64,000 nucleotides of DNA from Acidobacteriota bacterium (GTDB taxonomy: Bacteria; Acidobacteriota; Thermoanaerobaculia; Gp7-AA8). The translations under genes were made by a program, and so were the position numbers. This document shows positions 32,200-42,300 of the stretch, piece by piece; the stretch's first letter is position 1; each line of letters opens with the position of its first letter. A model generated the notes under the pieces. It did not search any database, was not told the origin of the DNA, and was given only the letters and a program-made list of their open reading frames with translations. The stretch covers positions 1 through 64,000 of the forward strand of contig JACPDH010000045.1 in assembly GCA_016184115.1 (NCBI GenBank), given 5' to 3'.

Positions 32200-34074
32200 A
32201 TGCCCAAGAAGATCCTTCTTGCTGACGACAGCATCACCATTCAGAAGGTCGTCGAGCTGACGTTTTCCGACGGGGACTACGAGGTGGTCGCGGTCAACAA
32301 CGGCGCCCGGGCAATCGACAAGCTCGGCGAAATGCGCCCCGACATCATCCTGTCCGACATCATCATGCCGGAGAGGAACGGCTACGAGGTTTGCGAGTAT
32401 GTGAAGTCGCAGCCTGCGCTCCGGTCGATTCCCGTCATCCTCCTCACGGGCACGTTTGAGCCATTCGACCCCGATCGCGCCGAGAAGGCGGGTTGCGACG
32501 CCGTCGTCACCAAGCCATTCGAGTCGCAAAATCTGATCCACAAAGTCGAAGAGCTGATCGCGTCGGCCGCGCAGCAGTACTCGTCCCCCGAACCGGAAAT
32601 CGAAGCTCCGGCCCCACCGCAGGTCGACATGTCGGGAGAGACGCGAGCGTGGCAGATTCCGTCGATGACGCCGGCCTACGAGCCGCCGCAGGAAGCTGCT
32701 GCCCCGTTCGCCGCGCCTCCATCGTTCTCGACACGGGAAGCGCCGTTCGAAATGCCAACGTCCGAGCCCGCTCCGATTCACGAAGCTCCGACGGATGTGT
32801 TCGAGACTCCGCCAAGCGACGCGTTCGCTGCCGAAACGCGCGCCTTTCCAGCGCTCGGATTCGATCAGCTTCAGGATCTTCAGCAGCCGGCCGCCGAGGA
32901 ACCTGCCCCGATGTTCGAGATGGGAGCGCCAGAGCCGCCCCCGGCGCCAGAGCCACCCCCGGCGCTCGAGTCACCCGCACCCGGATTCGAAAGCGCAACA
33001 CGCGCGGTCCCCGCGCTCGATCTCGATCGCGTGCAGACCGAAAAGCAGTTCGCGATCTCGGACGAACCCGAGCCCGCCGCTCCCTTCGGCGTAGAAGAGA
33101 CGGCTGCAGAGGAGCAGCAGTACTCGGCCGAGACGCGCGCCTTCCCTGTCATGAGCTTTGATCAGCTTCAGGCAATGCAGGAGGCCGCTCCGCAAGGCGA
33201 GGAGACGATCGAGCCGCCAGCGGAAGAGCCTCTCGCGGCTCCACCACAAGACGAAGTGTTCGGCGGAAGCGAAGAGCCGGCGTTCTCCGCGGAGACGCGC
33301 GCCTTCCCTGCAATGAGCTTCGACCAGCTTCAGACGATCCAGCAGGAGAGTGCGCCAGAGGAACCAGCGGCGGAGCCCGAATGGGCCGCCCCCTCGCCGG
33401 AGGAACCAGCGCCGGAGTGGGGCGCGTCCGCAGAGGCTCCAGCATGGGGAGCTCCGGAGCCGACCCCCGAAGCCGAGCCGGCCTCGCCACTCGCCGCTGA
33501 ACCCGAGTGGTCCGCTCCCGCCGCACCCGAAGAACCTGCGCCGTCGTGGGGCGCACCCGTCGAGGAACCGGCGTGGGGAACCTCAGAGCCAGCGCCGGAG
33601 CCGGTAGCCGAGCCCGAATGGGCTGCGCCTGCTGCAGAACCTGAGTGGGCGCAACCTGAACCCTCGTGGGACGAGTCAACCGGGAAAGTTCACGCTGCCG
33701 GCCTCGACGAGAGCGCTCTGCGCGATGAAGCTCCCGCAGCGGCACCGCCCATCGAAGAGCCGTCGTGGAGCGCGCCCGCCGAAGAACCTCCACCGATGGA
33801 AGACGTCGCTCCCGCGTGGAACGAACCGGAGCCGATGGCGCCCGTTGCGAAACCTGAAGCGAGACGCGAGCTCGTGTCAGAGCCCGCAATCGTCGCAGCC
33901 GCGGCGTCGCTCGGAGCCGGAGAGCTGAGCCAGGAGCAGATCGACGCAATCGCGCATCGCGTCGTCGAGCTCATGTCGGACGACATCATCCGGAAGATTG
34001 CCTGGGAGGTCGTTCCCGAGCTCGCCGACATGATCGTTCGCGACAGGATCAAGGAGCTCGAGAGCGCGGAGTAG
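32200..34074 (+). CDS. Response regulator with long Pro/Glu/Ala-rich repeat linker
   Basis: The receiver domain (residues 1-125) has the acidic pair Asp9-Asp10, phospho-acceptor Asp53 in ILSDIIMPE, the Thr in ILLTG and the Lys in VTKPF. A linker of about 430 residues, rich in Pro, Glu, Ala and Trp, follows. It contains four copies of a motif like ETRAFPxxxFDQLQ at nucleotides 32833, 32995, 33130 and 33292. The C-terminal 60 residues (LSQEQIDAIAHRVVELMSDD, then IAWEVVPELADMIV) form a helical domain seen at the end of similar regulators. No DNA-binding domain is visible. The cognate kinase is not nearby. Confidence 0.88.
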   Translation: MPKKILLADDSITIQKVVELTFSDGDYEVVAVNNGARAIDKLGEMRPDIILSDIIMPERNGYEVCEYVKSQPALRSIPVILLTGTFEPFDPDRAEKAGCDAVVTKPFESQNLIHKVEELIASAAQQYSSPEPEIEAPAPPQVDMSGETRAWQIPSMTPAYEPPQEAAAPFAAPPSFSTREAPFEMPTSEPAPIHEAPTDVFETPPSDAFAAETRAFPALGFDQLQDLQQPAAEEPAPMFEMGAPEPPPAPEPPPALESPAPGFESATRAVPALDLDRVQTEKQFAISDEPEPAAPFGVEETAAEEQQYSAETRAFPVMSFDQLQAMQEAAPQGEETIEPPAEEPLAAPPQDEVFGGSEEPAFSAETRAFPAMSFDQLQTIQQESAPEEPAAEPEWAAPSPEEPAPEWGASAEAPAWGAPEPTPEAEPASPLAAEPEWSAPAAPEEPAPSWGAPVEEPAWGTSEPAPEPVAEPEWAAPAAEPEWAQPEPSWDESTGKVHAAGLDESALRDEAPAAAPPIEEPSWSAPAEEPPPMEDVAPAWNEPEPMAPVAKPEARRELVSEPAIVAAAASLGAGELSQEQIDAIAHRVVELMSDDIIRKIAWEVVPELADMIVRDRIKELESAE

Positions 34075-34094
34075 TCCCGATCAGGAACGAGGTG

Positions 34095-34126
34095 ACGAGA
34101 ACGGCGCCTAACGGCGCCGTTCTCGT
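34095..34126. terminator. Perfect 14-bp hairpin between convergent genes
   Basis: ACGAGAACGGCGCC (34095-34108) pairs perfectly with GGCGCCGTTCTCGT (34113-34126) around a TAAC loop. There is no long T-tract, but the position between convergent genes suits a bidirectional terminator. The loop and stem together contain a GCCTAAC heptamer. Confidence 0.6.
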
Positions 34127-34238
34127 TCGAGGCACGCGACATCGGGGCTTCTTCACCGAAACACTCACACCTGGCGTCAACGCTGCTCTTCGGCGTGGAA
34201 ATGCGCAAGTTTCGTTTGCGCACTCCAGACGACGCCCG

Positions 34239-34778
34239 TCAGCGTGCCTTCCAGGGCACGTCCTCGACGCCCGCCGTGTGATTCGCGTATCGCGCTGCGA
34301 CGAAGAGGAAGTCGGAGAGCCGGTTGAGGTATCGAGTCGCGCGCGACGTGTCGTCGCCCGGCTCGCCGAGCGCGACGACCATCCGCTCCGAGCGGCGGCA
34401 CACCGTGCGCGCGACGTGCGCTGCCGCGGCCGCGGGCGAGCCACCAGGGAGGACGAAGTTCTTCAGCGGTGCGAGCTCCGACTCCATTCGGTCGATCGTT
34501 CGCTCGAGCACCTCGATACGCGGCTCGGCGACACCGCGGAACTTTTCGTTAGGCGAAGCCGATGCGAGGAGTGCACCGATGTCGAACAGGTCACTCTGGA
34601 TCGCCGCGAGCTCGGCATCGATCGCGCCATCCTGCCACGCGGCGCGCACGACGCCGACGTGCGAATTCAACTCGTCGATCGTTCCATACGCCTCGATCCG
34701 GTGATGATCCTTGCGGACCCGTTCCCCACCGAGCAGCGATGTCTCGCCCGTGTCTCCCGTCTTCGTGTAAATCTTCAT
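34239..34778 (-). CDS. Cob(I)alamin adenosyltransferase (PduO type)
   Basis: The protein begins KIYTKTGDTGETSLLGGERV, the ATP-binding signature of PduO-type enzymes. RIEAYGTIDELNSHVG and RYLNRLSDFLFVAARY are also diagnostic. It adds the 5'-deoxyadenosyl group to cobalamin. The start at 34778 follows GGAG and overlaps the upstream phospholipase-like gene by four bases, giving 179 residues. No cobalamin riboswitch was recognised nearby. Confidence 0.95.
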   Translation of the reverse strand: MKIYTKTGDTGETSLLGGERVRKDHHRIEAYGTIDELNSHVGVVRAAWQDGAIDAELAAIQSDLFDIGALLASASPNEKFRGVAEPRIEVLERTIDRMESELAPLKNFVLPGGSPAAAAAHVARTVCRRSERMVVALGEPGDDTSRATRYLNRLSDFLFVAARYANHTAGVEDVPWKAR

Positions 34779-35665
34779 TTCTGCTCCTTCTTCGGGCGAC
34801 CCTGCGTTCCATTGAGGTACGCGGTCCACCAGAGGTCGCGGAGCCACGATGCCCCTGCGGCGATCCGCTCCGCTGCAAATCGCTTCCCTGCTTCGCTGCC
34901 TGCGCCGTCGAACGCACCGTCGCGGTCGAGCCGGTAGAGCGCAGGAACGAGTGCATGGGACTCGCGGATGAAGCCGGTCGCGGCCAGGAAGTAGTCGTCG
35001 CGTCGCATCGCCCGATGCAACAGCGGTACGACGTCGTCGATCGCGACGTGGCGCGTCACGAAATCCGACTCGAACCTCCGATGCGCCTCGCAGTCGCTGC
35101 GAAATCGCTCCGGGTTCTCCGCCCCTACCCAGCCGTTGTAGTGAATCGTCGCGTGATGCGGGTTCGCTGCGTCGGCGACGAAATGGCCGAGCACACCCGA
35201 GAGGTAGACGATGTTTTCCTCGATCTGGCCCCGCTCGATCGAGTCCGCCGCGCGCTTCCAGAGCTGCCACTGCCGCTCGAGGTGCTCGCACGTCTCCGCG
35301 ATGCGCCACGGAAGAAAACCGGTGGTGCGATTGTCGATCGCGTTCGCACGAAGCGTCCCGCTCGTCCCGAGCAACTCCAGAAACTCGTAGCGCTCGCGCG
35401 GCAGGTCGAGCTCGGCAACGTACTCCCAGTCGAGAAAGTGATCGTTCGCGAACATGTCGTCCGCTGATGCGCCCGCGCCGTGCAATCGGTCAGGGTCATA
35501 GCCGAGATAGACGAGCCCAGGATAGGACTCGTGGAAGAATCGCGGCAGTTCGTAAGGGACGGCAAAGGTCGCCGCCTCGTTGGCGAGGTAATGCCCTTTC
35601 TGTCCCCAGGCGGCGGCGGGGAGCGTCGTCAGTGCGGTGAGCGCGAGCGCAAGTAGGTGGCGCAT
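34775..35665 (-). CDS. Secreted zinc phospholipase C/S1-P1 nuclease-type protein
   Basis: A signal peptide (RHLLALALTALTTLPAAA) is followed directly by Trp in AAAWGQKGHYL. In this family the mature N-terminal Trp and the next His bind zinc. NDHFLDW and LGHFVADAANPHH match the remaining GHxxxDxxxPxH ligand pattern. The mature protein has about 278 residues. The start is the ATG at 35665; the upstream frame runs into a heptad repeat. The substrate, lipid or nucleic acid, cannot be told. Confidence 0.85.
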   Translation of the reverse strand: MRHLLALALTALTTLPAAAWGQKGHYLANEAATFAVPYELPRFFHESYPGLVYLGYDPDRLHGAGASADDMFANDHFLDWEYVAELDLPRERYEFLELLGTSGTLRANAIDNRTTGFLPWRIAETCEHLERQWQLWKRAADSIERGQIEENIVYLSGVLGHFVADAANPHHATIHYNGWVGAENPERFRSDCEAHRRFESDFVTRHVAIDDVVPLLHRAMRRDDYFLAATGFIRESHALVPALYRLDRDGAFDGAGSEAGKRFAAERIAAGASWLRDLWWTAYLNGTQGRPKKEQK

Positions 35666-35683
35666 CGAGACACGATAGCTGCC

Positions 35684-35897
35684 GGATTGAGAATTGAGAA
35701 TTGAGAATTGAGGGAAGAGGCGAAAAGGTAAAAGGCGAGAGGTGATGAGCAGGCGATTGAAACGGCGGATTTCGATCCGCCGCATGAGACGAACGACCGG
35801 GCTCGGGCTCGGGAGCGTTCACGTTCACGGGTGGTTCATTTGCCATTCCGCGCGACCCTGATCGCTCGATTTTCAATTCTCCATCCTCAATTCCGGT
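35684..35897. repeat. Heptad inverted-repeat element, GAATTGA type (copy 2) with nested hairpin
   Basis: GATTGAG then three AATTGAG units (from 35685) begin the element, followed by a looser heptad run (AGAGGCG, AAAAGGT, AAAAGGC). The right arm reads CTCGATT, TTCAATT, CTCCATC, CTCAATT (35867-35894). A GGCGGAT-TTCG-ATCCGCC hairpin (35764-35781) sits inside. It occupies most of the 325-base gap 35666-35990; the rest is the tRNA promoter. Confidence 0.75.
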
Positions 35898-35926
35898 GCC
35901 GGGAATGGCTCTTCCTACCACCGGGT

Positions 35927-35955
35927 TTGACGGGTGGCGCGAATTCACCTAGAAT
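35927..35955 (+). promoter_or_regulatory. Strong sigma-70 promoter of tRNA-Pro
   Basis: TTGACG (35927-35932) and TAGAAT (35950-35955) are separated by exactly 17 bases, with the tRNA beginning 35 bases downstream of the -10. Confidence 0.7.
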
Positions 35956-35990
35956 CCGCGCTCCCCACGCCGAAAGGCGTGACCTCACGT

Positions 35991-36067
35991 CGGGGCTTAG
36001 CTCAGCCTGGTAGAGCGCACGGTTCGGGTCCGTGAGGTCGGAGGTTCGAATCCTCTAGCCCCGACCA
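35991..36067 (+). tRNA. tRNA-Pro (anticodon CGG)
   Basis: The 77-base gene folds as a cloverleaf: acceptor CGGGGCT with AGCCCCG, D-arm GCTC/GAGC, anticodon stem CACGG/CCGTG with loop TTCGGGT (anticodon CGG), and T-arm around TTCGAAT. The 3' CCA is encoded. Confidence 0.97.
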
Positions 36068-36070
36068 ACG

Positions 36071-36100
36071 AATCCTCCCACTCGCCTGGGGGGATTTTTT
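36071..36100 (+). terminator. Intrinsic terminator of tRNA-Pro
   Basis: AATCCTCCC (36071-36079) pairs with GGGGGGATT (36088-36096), with one G-T pair, and a run of six T follows (36095-36100). Confidence 0.8.
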
Positions 36101-36121
36101 ACGTCCAGCGATCTCCCACAT

Positions 36122-36310
36122 GCCGGACTTGAGCATTGAGAGAGGGCTCGTCGCTCACACCACGAAGGCCGTCCCGTGAACACTCCCGCTTCCGCTCCCG
36201 GCTGTTGGTTTTCGTGGCGGATCGGAATCCGCCGCTACGAGAGCCTGCTCATCATCTCCCGCCCCATCGCCTCATATCCGATTCTCGATTCTAAATTCTC
36301 AGTTCCGCCG
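36122..36310. repeat. Heptad inverted-repeat element, GAATTGA type (copy 3) with nested hairpin
   Basis: GACTTGA, GCATTGA and GAGAGGG on the left face CCGATTC, TCGATTC, TAAATTC, TCAGTTC (36277-36304) on the right. A GGCGGAT hairpin (36216-36233) is nested inside, as in the copy at 35684. It takes up most of the 315-base gap before the macroglobulin gene; 36311-36382 shows only a ribosome site (GGAG at 36373). Confidence 0.7.
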
Positions 36311-36382
36311 CCTCGCGACGGCCGCGGTTGCGTCCTACCTCCCCGCGGCGTCTAATCACCGAACAGACGATTGGAGCCCGAC

Positions 36383-39300
36383 ATGCGGAGATTCACCATC
36401 GCGATCTCTCTCTTCCTATTCTCTTTTGTCGCTCTCAGGGCCGTACCCGGCCAGGGCGACCGGACGGGGACCTCAATGCAGAAGAAAGATGCCGAAGCGT
36501 TGTACGCCGAAGGCTCCTGGGCACTCGCGCACGAGAAGTACGCGGGAATCGATCAGGCGTCACTCTCCGATGACGAGAAACGCTGGGTTCGCTTCCGCCT
36601 CGCCGACACGAGCTGGAGGAAGCTCTCGACCGATGAGCTCTCCGACACGACGCCCATCGATGATGCACGCCGCGAGCTCGAGAAGCTCCTCGGCGAGCTC
36701 GACCTCGAAGACAACGCGCAGGCGCGCCTCGCTGCCGAGATTCACGAGTCGCTCGGCGACTCCTGGTGGTCGACGGAGAACTACAACAACTGGAGCGCGT
36801 CGTGGCCCCACTACCAAAGCGCACTCGATTGGTGGGGAGGCGATCGCGACCTCGAGCTCGCACGCGCGCGGTATCTAGGCATCGTCTGGAAAGCGGCGAC
36901 GCCCGCGTGGAGAAACCCGTGGGAGCGCTACCGCTATTGGGGCAATGTCGTGCCGCAGAACATCCTCGAGAACGCCGTCAAGATCGCGAAGACGCCGACC
37001 GACGTGTCGCGAGCGAATTACCTCCTCGCTCTCTCGATGCAGAACAACTCCGACCCTGCGACGCAGGAGCGCGTCAAGGAGTCGTTTGTCGCCGCGGTCG
37101 CACCCGGGAAACAGGCGGAGTGGCACGACGACGCGCTCTTCTCGCAAGGTCAATGGCTCGAGCGGAGCGGCACGATCGAGTATCTCGACGACGGCAACTT
37201 CCGAGTGCGCCCCGACTTTCCCGCGGCGCTCGCGTCGTACAAACGACTCACGACCGAGTACAGGAAGGGCGAGACACCCTACTTCGACGAGGCTGAACAG
37301 CGGATACGCGAGATCACGCAACCTGCGATCAGACTCGCGGTGTCGAACGTGTTCCTTCCCGGCTCGAAGGCGCAATACGTCATCGCCTGGCGCAACGTGA
37401 AGTCGGCTGAGATCTCATTGAAGAAGGTTGACCTGACATCGAGTCTCTCGTTCCGCGACGGTCAGCGCGACTTCGGCCAGTGGCTCGACGCGATCGACGG
37501 CGGCTCGACGGTCGAGACCTGGACCCGCCCTCTCGACAGCAGTGGCGACTACGTACCCGGCAGCGAGCAGGTCGAGATCGATCGCCAGCTATCGCCGGGG
37601 GCATACCTGCTCGAAGCGAAATCGGGCGCCGGTTCCGCACGCGAGCTCATTCTCGTCACCGACGCCGCGATTGTGACGCGCAGCTCGTCGCGGCGCTCCG
37701 TCGTCTTCGTGGCCGACGCGCGCACCGGTGCACCACTGGCCAACGCGAAGGTCAAACTCTGGGAGCAGTACTGGGACAACGGGAAGCACCGCTTCTCGAG
37801 CTGGACGAAGGCGACGGGCGCCGACGGCATCGCGGAGTTCGAGCTCGACGCGCGCCGAGGCTCGCATCAGATCTTCGCGACTGCCACCGCGGGCGACCGG
37901 CAGGCGATGACTCAGGGCTACGCCTACGGCAACTCGCGCGCTGACGGCAATTGGCGCATCTACGCCGTCACCGACAGGCCGGCCTACAGACCGGAAGAGA
38001 CGGTCAACTGGAAGATCACCGCGCGCGTCGAGCGGGAGCTCAAGTACTCGACGCCGGCAAACCAGACGATCGCGTACGAGATCTGGGACCCTCGCGGCTC
38101 GAAGGTCAGCGACGGCAAAATGAAACTCAACGCGTTCGGCAGCGCGTGGAGCGAGCTCGCGTTGAGCGCGACGATGCCGTTAGGCGAGTACCGCGCAGTC
38201 TTCTACACCGAGCGTCACGAGCGCAACATCGGCTCCGCGACCCTCTTCCGCCTGGAGGAGTACAAGCTCCCCGAATTCCTCGTGACGGTGAAAACTCCCG
38301 AGGAAGAGGGAAAGAGGAAGAGCTTCCGGCTCGGCGACAAGGTCGAGATCGTCGTCGAAGCGGCCTACTTCTTCGGCGGCCCCGTCGCGAATGCGTCGAC
38401 TGAGATCGTCGTCCGGCAGAAGGCGTTCTGGCACTCGTGGACGCCGAAGCGCGACTTTCCCTGGTATTTCGAAAGCCCCGCGTCTCGCTACTACGGCTAT
38501 GACGAAGGGCAGATCGTCAAGCGCGAGATCGTGACGACCGACGCCGACGGCATCGCGCGACTGACGATCGACAGCCCGCGCAGCGGAAGCGATCTCGAGT
38601 ACAGCGTCGAGGCGCGCGTCACCGACGCCTCGCGCCGCGAGGTGTCGGGCTCCGGCAGCGTTCGCGTCACGCAGAAGCCGTTCTACGCCTATGCGCGGCC
38701 GAAGCACTACCTCTACAAGCCGGGCGACAAAGTGGCGATCGACCTCGAAACGCTCACCGCGAATGACGACCCGCACCCAGCCGGCGGCTACGTCGCCGTC
38801 ACGCGCGACACATGGAAGGAAGTCTGGCTCGACCCGAAAGGAGCTCGCCTCGAAGGAAAAGAGCTCGACGCGGCGCGCGCGAAGCATGGCACCTTCCCTC
38901 CTCCGCAGGAGCCAGGACAGCACCCGTGGACGCTCGTCGAGCGCGGCTACGAGCACGAAGACGTCACGAAGGAATTCCTGAAGACCGGGAGTGACGGCAA
39001 GGCGACGTTCAGCTTCGCCGCGGCGCGCGAGGGGTACTACCGCGTCCGTTGGACGAGCAGCCCGGCCGTAAAGCTCGTTCGCCCGCGCGACATCGTGGAA
39101 GCCGAAACGACGGTCTGGGTCTGCACGTCATCGTCGGCGCGCATCGGCTACTTCCACGACGGAGTCGAGCTGATCGTCGACACCGACGCGATCCGCGCTG
39201 GCAAGACAGCACCGGTCATGATCGTCACGCCGTCGGCTGGCCGCTGGGTGCTATTCAGCGTCGAAGGCGAGGACATCTACAGCCGCCGCCTCGTCGAGAT

Positions 39301-42300
39301 GACAGGAAACGTGAAACTCGTCGAGCTGCCGATTGGCTCCGAGCACATTCCCAACATCTTCATCGCCGCCACCTCGGTGATGGATCTTCAACTCCAGATG
39401 GACACGAAGGAGCTCGTCGTTCCTCCGGTGGAACGGTTCATCAACGTCGACGTGAAGAGTGATCGCGAGCAGTACAGGCCACGCGATGAAGGCACGCTCT
39501 CGATCGTCACGACCGACGCCGACGGCAAACCGGTCGCGGCCGAGGTGACGTTAGGCCTGGTCGATGAGTCGATCTACTCGATCCAGGACGACTATGCCGG
39601 CGACCCGCGCCCATTCTTCTATGGAACGAAGCGCCCGCATTCCGTACAGACGTCGTCGAGCTTCCAGCAGCGGTCGTACATAAAGCTCGTCAAAGGTAAG
39701 CGGGGAGATCTGATCGACGCGCGCTTCGCGATGAACGAGCGCGACGAACTATCCCGAGCGGACCAGGGAGTCGTGGGCGGAGCCGCGGTTGGCTACTTGG
39801 CTGACGCGGTGCAGGAGTCCATCACGATGACCGCGTCGGCCCCAGCCTCAGCCGAGGCCCCCGCGCCGCAGATGCGCCAGCTGGCGAAAAGTGCAGGGAA
39901 GAAGGACTCACCGAAGGAAGAGAAGGCGACTGTCGCGGGAGGCGGTGAGGAAGGCGCGGTGCAGGTCCGCAGTGACTTCCGCTCGACGATTCTCTGGAAG
40001 CCCGATCTCATCACCGACGCCTCGGGGAAGGCGAGTGTGAACGTCACGTTTCCCGACTCGCTCACGACGTGGCGGGCCACAGCGCGCGCTGCGACCGGCG
40101 GTGCCGATTTCGGCATCGGTACGCAGAAGTCGCGCACGAAGATGCCCCTCATCGTCCGCCTGCAGGCGCCGCGCTTCTTCGTCGTAGGCGACCAGACGGT
40201 CGTCTCCGCCGTCATCAACAACAACACAGACGCCGCGCTCTCGGTCACGCCGTCGATCGACGTGGCCGGCCTCGTCGTCTCGGGCCTCTGGAAAGATGGC
40301 AGGGCGGTGAAGGGAGAGGCCGGCCCGGTGCAGATCGCGCCTAACGGCGAAGGCCGCGTCGACTGGGTCGTCGCGGTGAAGGAGCCAGGTGAGGCACGAC
40401 TGCGCGTCACCGGCAAGGCTGGCGAGCTCGCCGATGCGATGGAGAAGCCGCTACCCGTCTTCGACCATGGCATCGAGAAGTTCCTTTCCACCTCGGGGCG
40501 CCTGCGCGGCACCGAGGGGCGCTTCGCGCTGAATCTGCCGAAAGAGCGGCGCGACGGCACGACGATAATGACCGTGCAGGTCGCGCCGAGTCTCGCCGTC
40601 ACGATGCTCGACGCGCTTCCCTACCTCATCGAGTATCCATACGGCTGCACCGAGCAGACGATGAGCCGGTTCCTCCCGGCAGCGATCGTGGCGAAGACTC
40701 TCACCGACCAGGGGATCGATCGCGCGACCGTCGCGAGCCGCATCTTCGGCGGCATCGAACGGGATAGCGCAGGAAGGACGCATCCGGACGGCAAGAAGGA
40801 TCTCGCGAAGCTCGACGAGATGATCCGCGCCGGGCTCGCGCGCCTTTACGACTTCCAGCACGGCGATGGCGGATGGGGCTGGTGGAAAGAAGGCGACAGC
40901 GACCATTTCATGACTGCCTACGTCGTCTGGGGCCTCGCGGTCGCTCGAGACGGTGGCTTCAGGGTGAAGGACGGCGTCATCGATCGCGCAGTGAACTATC
41001 TCGACAGCGAGCTGGTCGAGGAAGAGCGCGATCCCGACCGCCAGGCCTGGATGCTCCATGCGCTCGCAATGGCATCGAAGGGACAGCCGACCGAGTTTCA
41101 GAAGAAGGCGCTCGACAACCTCTGGAAGAACAAAGACAGGATGTCGTCGTACGGCCGTGCTGGGTTCACGATCGCAGCGCACCGCTTCGGCCAGACCGAC
41201 CGGGCACAGGCACTCGCGCGCAATCTCGAGAACGGCGCAATCGTCGATAAGGCCCCCGACGCGTCGGTCCTCGTCGCCGGCAGCGGTTCCGGCGCGGCCG
41301 AGGTCATGCCGACGGCGTACTGGGGCTCGCGCGGCTTCTGGTGGCGCTGGCACGAAGGGCCGGTCGAGTCGACGGCGTTCGTACTCCGCGCATTGATGAC
41401 GGTCGACCCGAAGCACCGGATGGTCGAGCCCGCAATGAACTGGCTCGTGAAGAACCGTCGTGGCGCGCAATGGAGCAACACGCGCGACACGGCGATCGCA
41501 GTCCTCGCACTCAACGACTATTTGAGTGCGAGCGGCGAGACCGCGGCCGACGTCGAGTACGAAGTCGTCGTCAATGGTCAGTCGATCGCCAAGAAGAAGG
41601 TGACGAAGAATCAAATGCTCGCGGCACCAAGCCGCTTCGCGGTCCCCGCGTCGGCGATTCGCGACGCGAACGAGATTCGGGTGAAGCGCCTCTCCGGCAC
41701 AAACGCCCTCTACGTATCGGCCGAGTCGCAGTTCTTCAGCCTCGAAGAGCCGGTGAAGGCCGCGGGCAGCGAGATCTTCGTCAAGCGCGAGTACTACAAG
41801 CTCGTCGGGCGCCCGACCCTGCTGAAGGGACGCGTCTACGATCGCATCGCACTGCGCGATGGTGAGTCGGTGAGGAGCGGTGAGCGCGTCGAGGTCGTCG
41901 TGACGATCGAGACGAAGAACGACTACGAGTACCTCCTCCTCGAGGACCTCAAACCGGCCGGGCTCGAAGCGGTCGAGCTCGTCTCGGGGCAGCCGCTCTA
42001 CGCGCGCCAGATGATGGCCCCGGAGGTCGAGAAAAAGCACGGCACCGCCGATCAGCGAAAGGCTCCTCGACGTGGCACGACGGGTTACGGAAGCCAGCAA
42101 TGGGTCTACCGCGAGCTGCGCGACCGGAAAGTCGCCTTGTTCATCGACCGGCTGGCGCAAGGGACGTGGGAGATTCGATACACGATGCGCGCCGAAGTCC
42201 CCGGCGAATTCCATGCCCTGCCTCTGTTAGGGCAGGCGATGTACGTCCCGGAGATTCGTGCGAATGGAGACGAAGTTCGAGTGAAGGTGGAGGAGAGGGA

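Noticed and set aside
32900-33660. Pro/Glu-codon repetition in the response regulator gene as a microsatellite
   Set aside because: Codons vary synonymously between copies and the frame is intact, so selection acts on protein composition rather than DNA slippage.
34779-35309. Longer start for the cobalamin adenosyltransferase
   Set aside because: The extension lies inside the upstream phospholipase-like gene in another frame; the ATG at 34778 has a ribosome site and matches the family N-terminus.
40451-42214. A 587-codon minus-strand frame opposite the macroglobulin gene
   Set aside because: The plus strand encodes a clear macroglobulin with thioester and helical domain; the minus frame has no family features.
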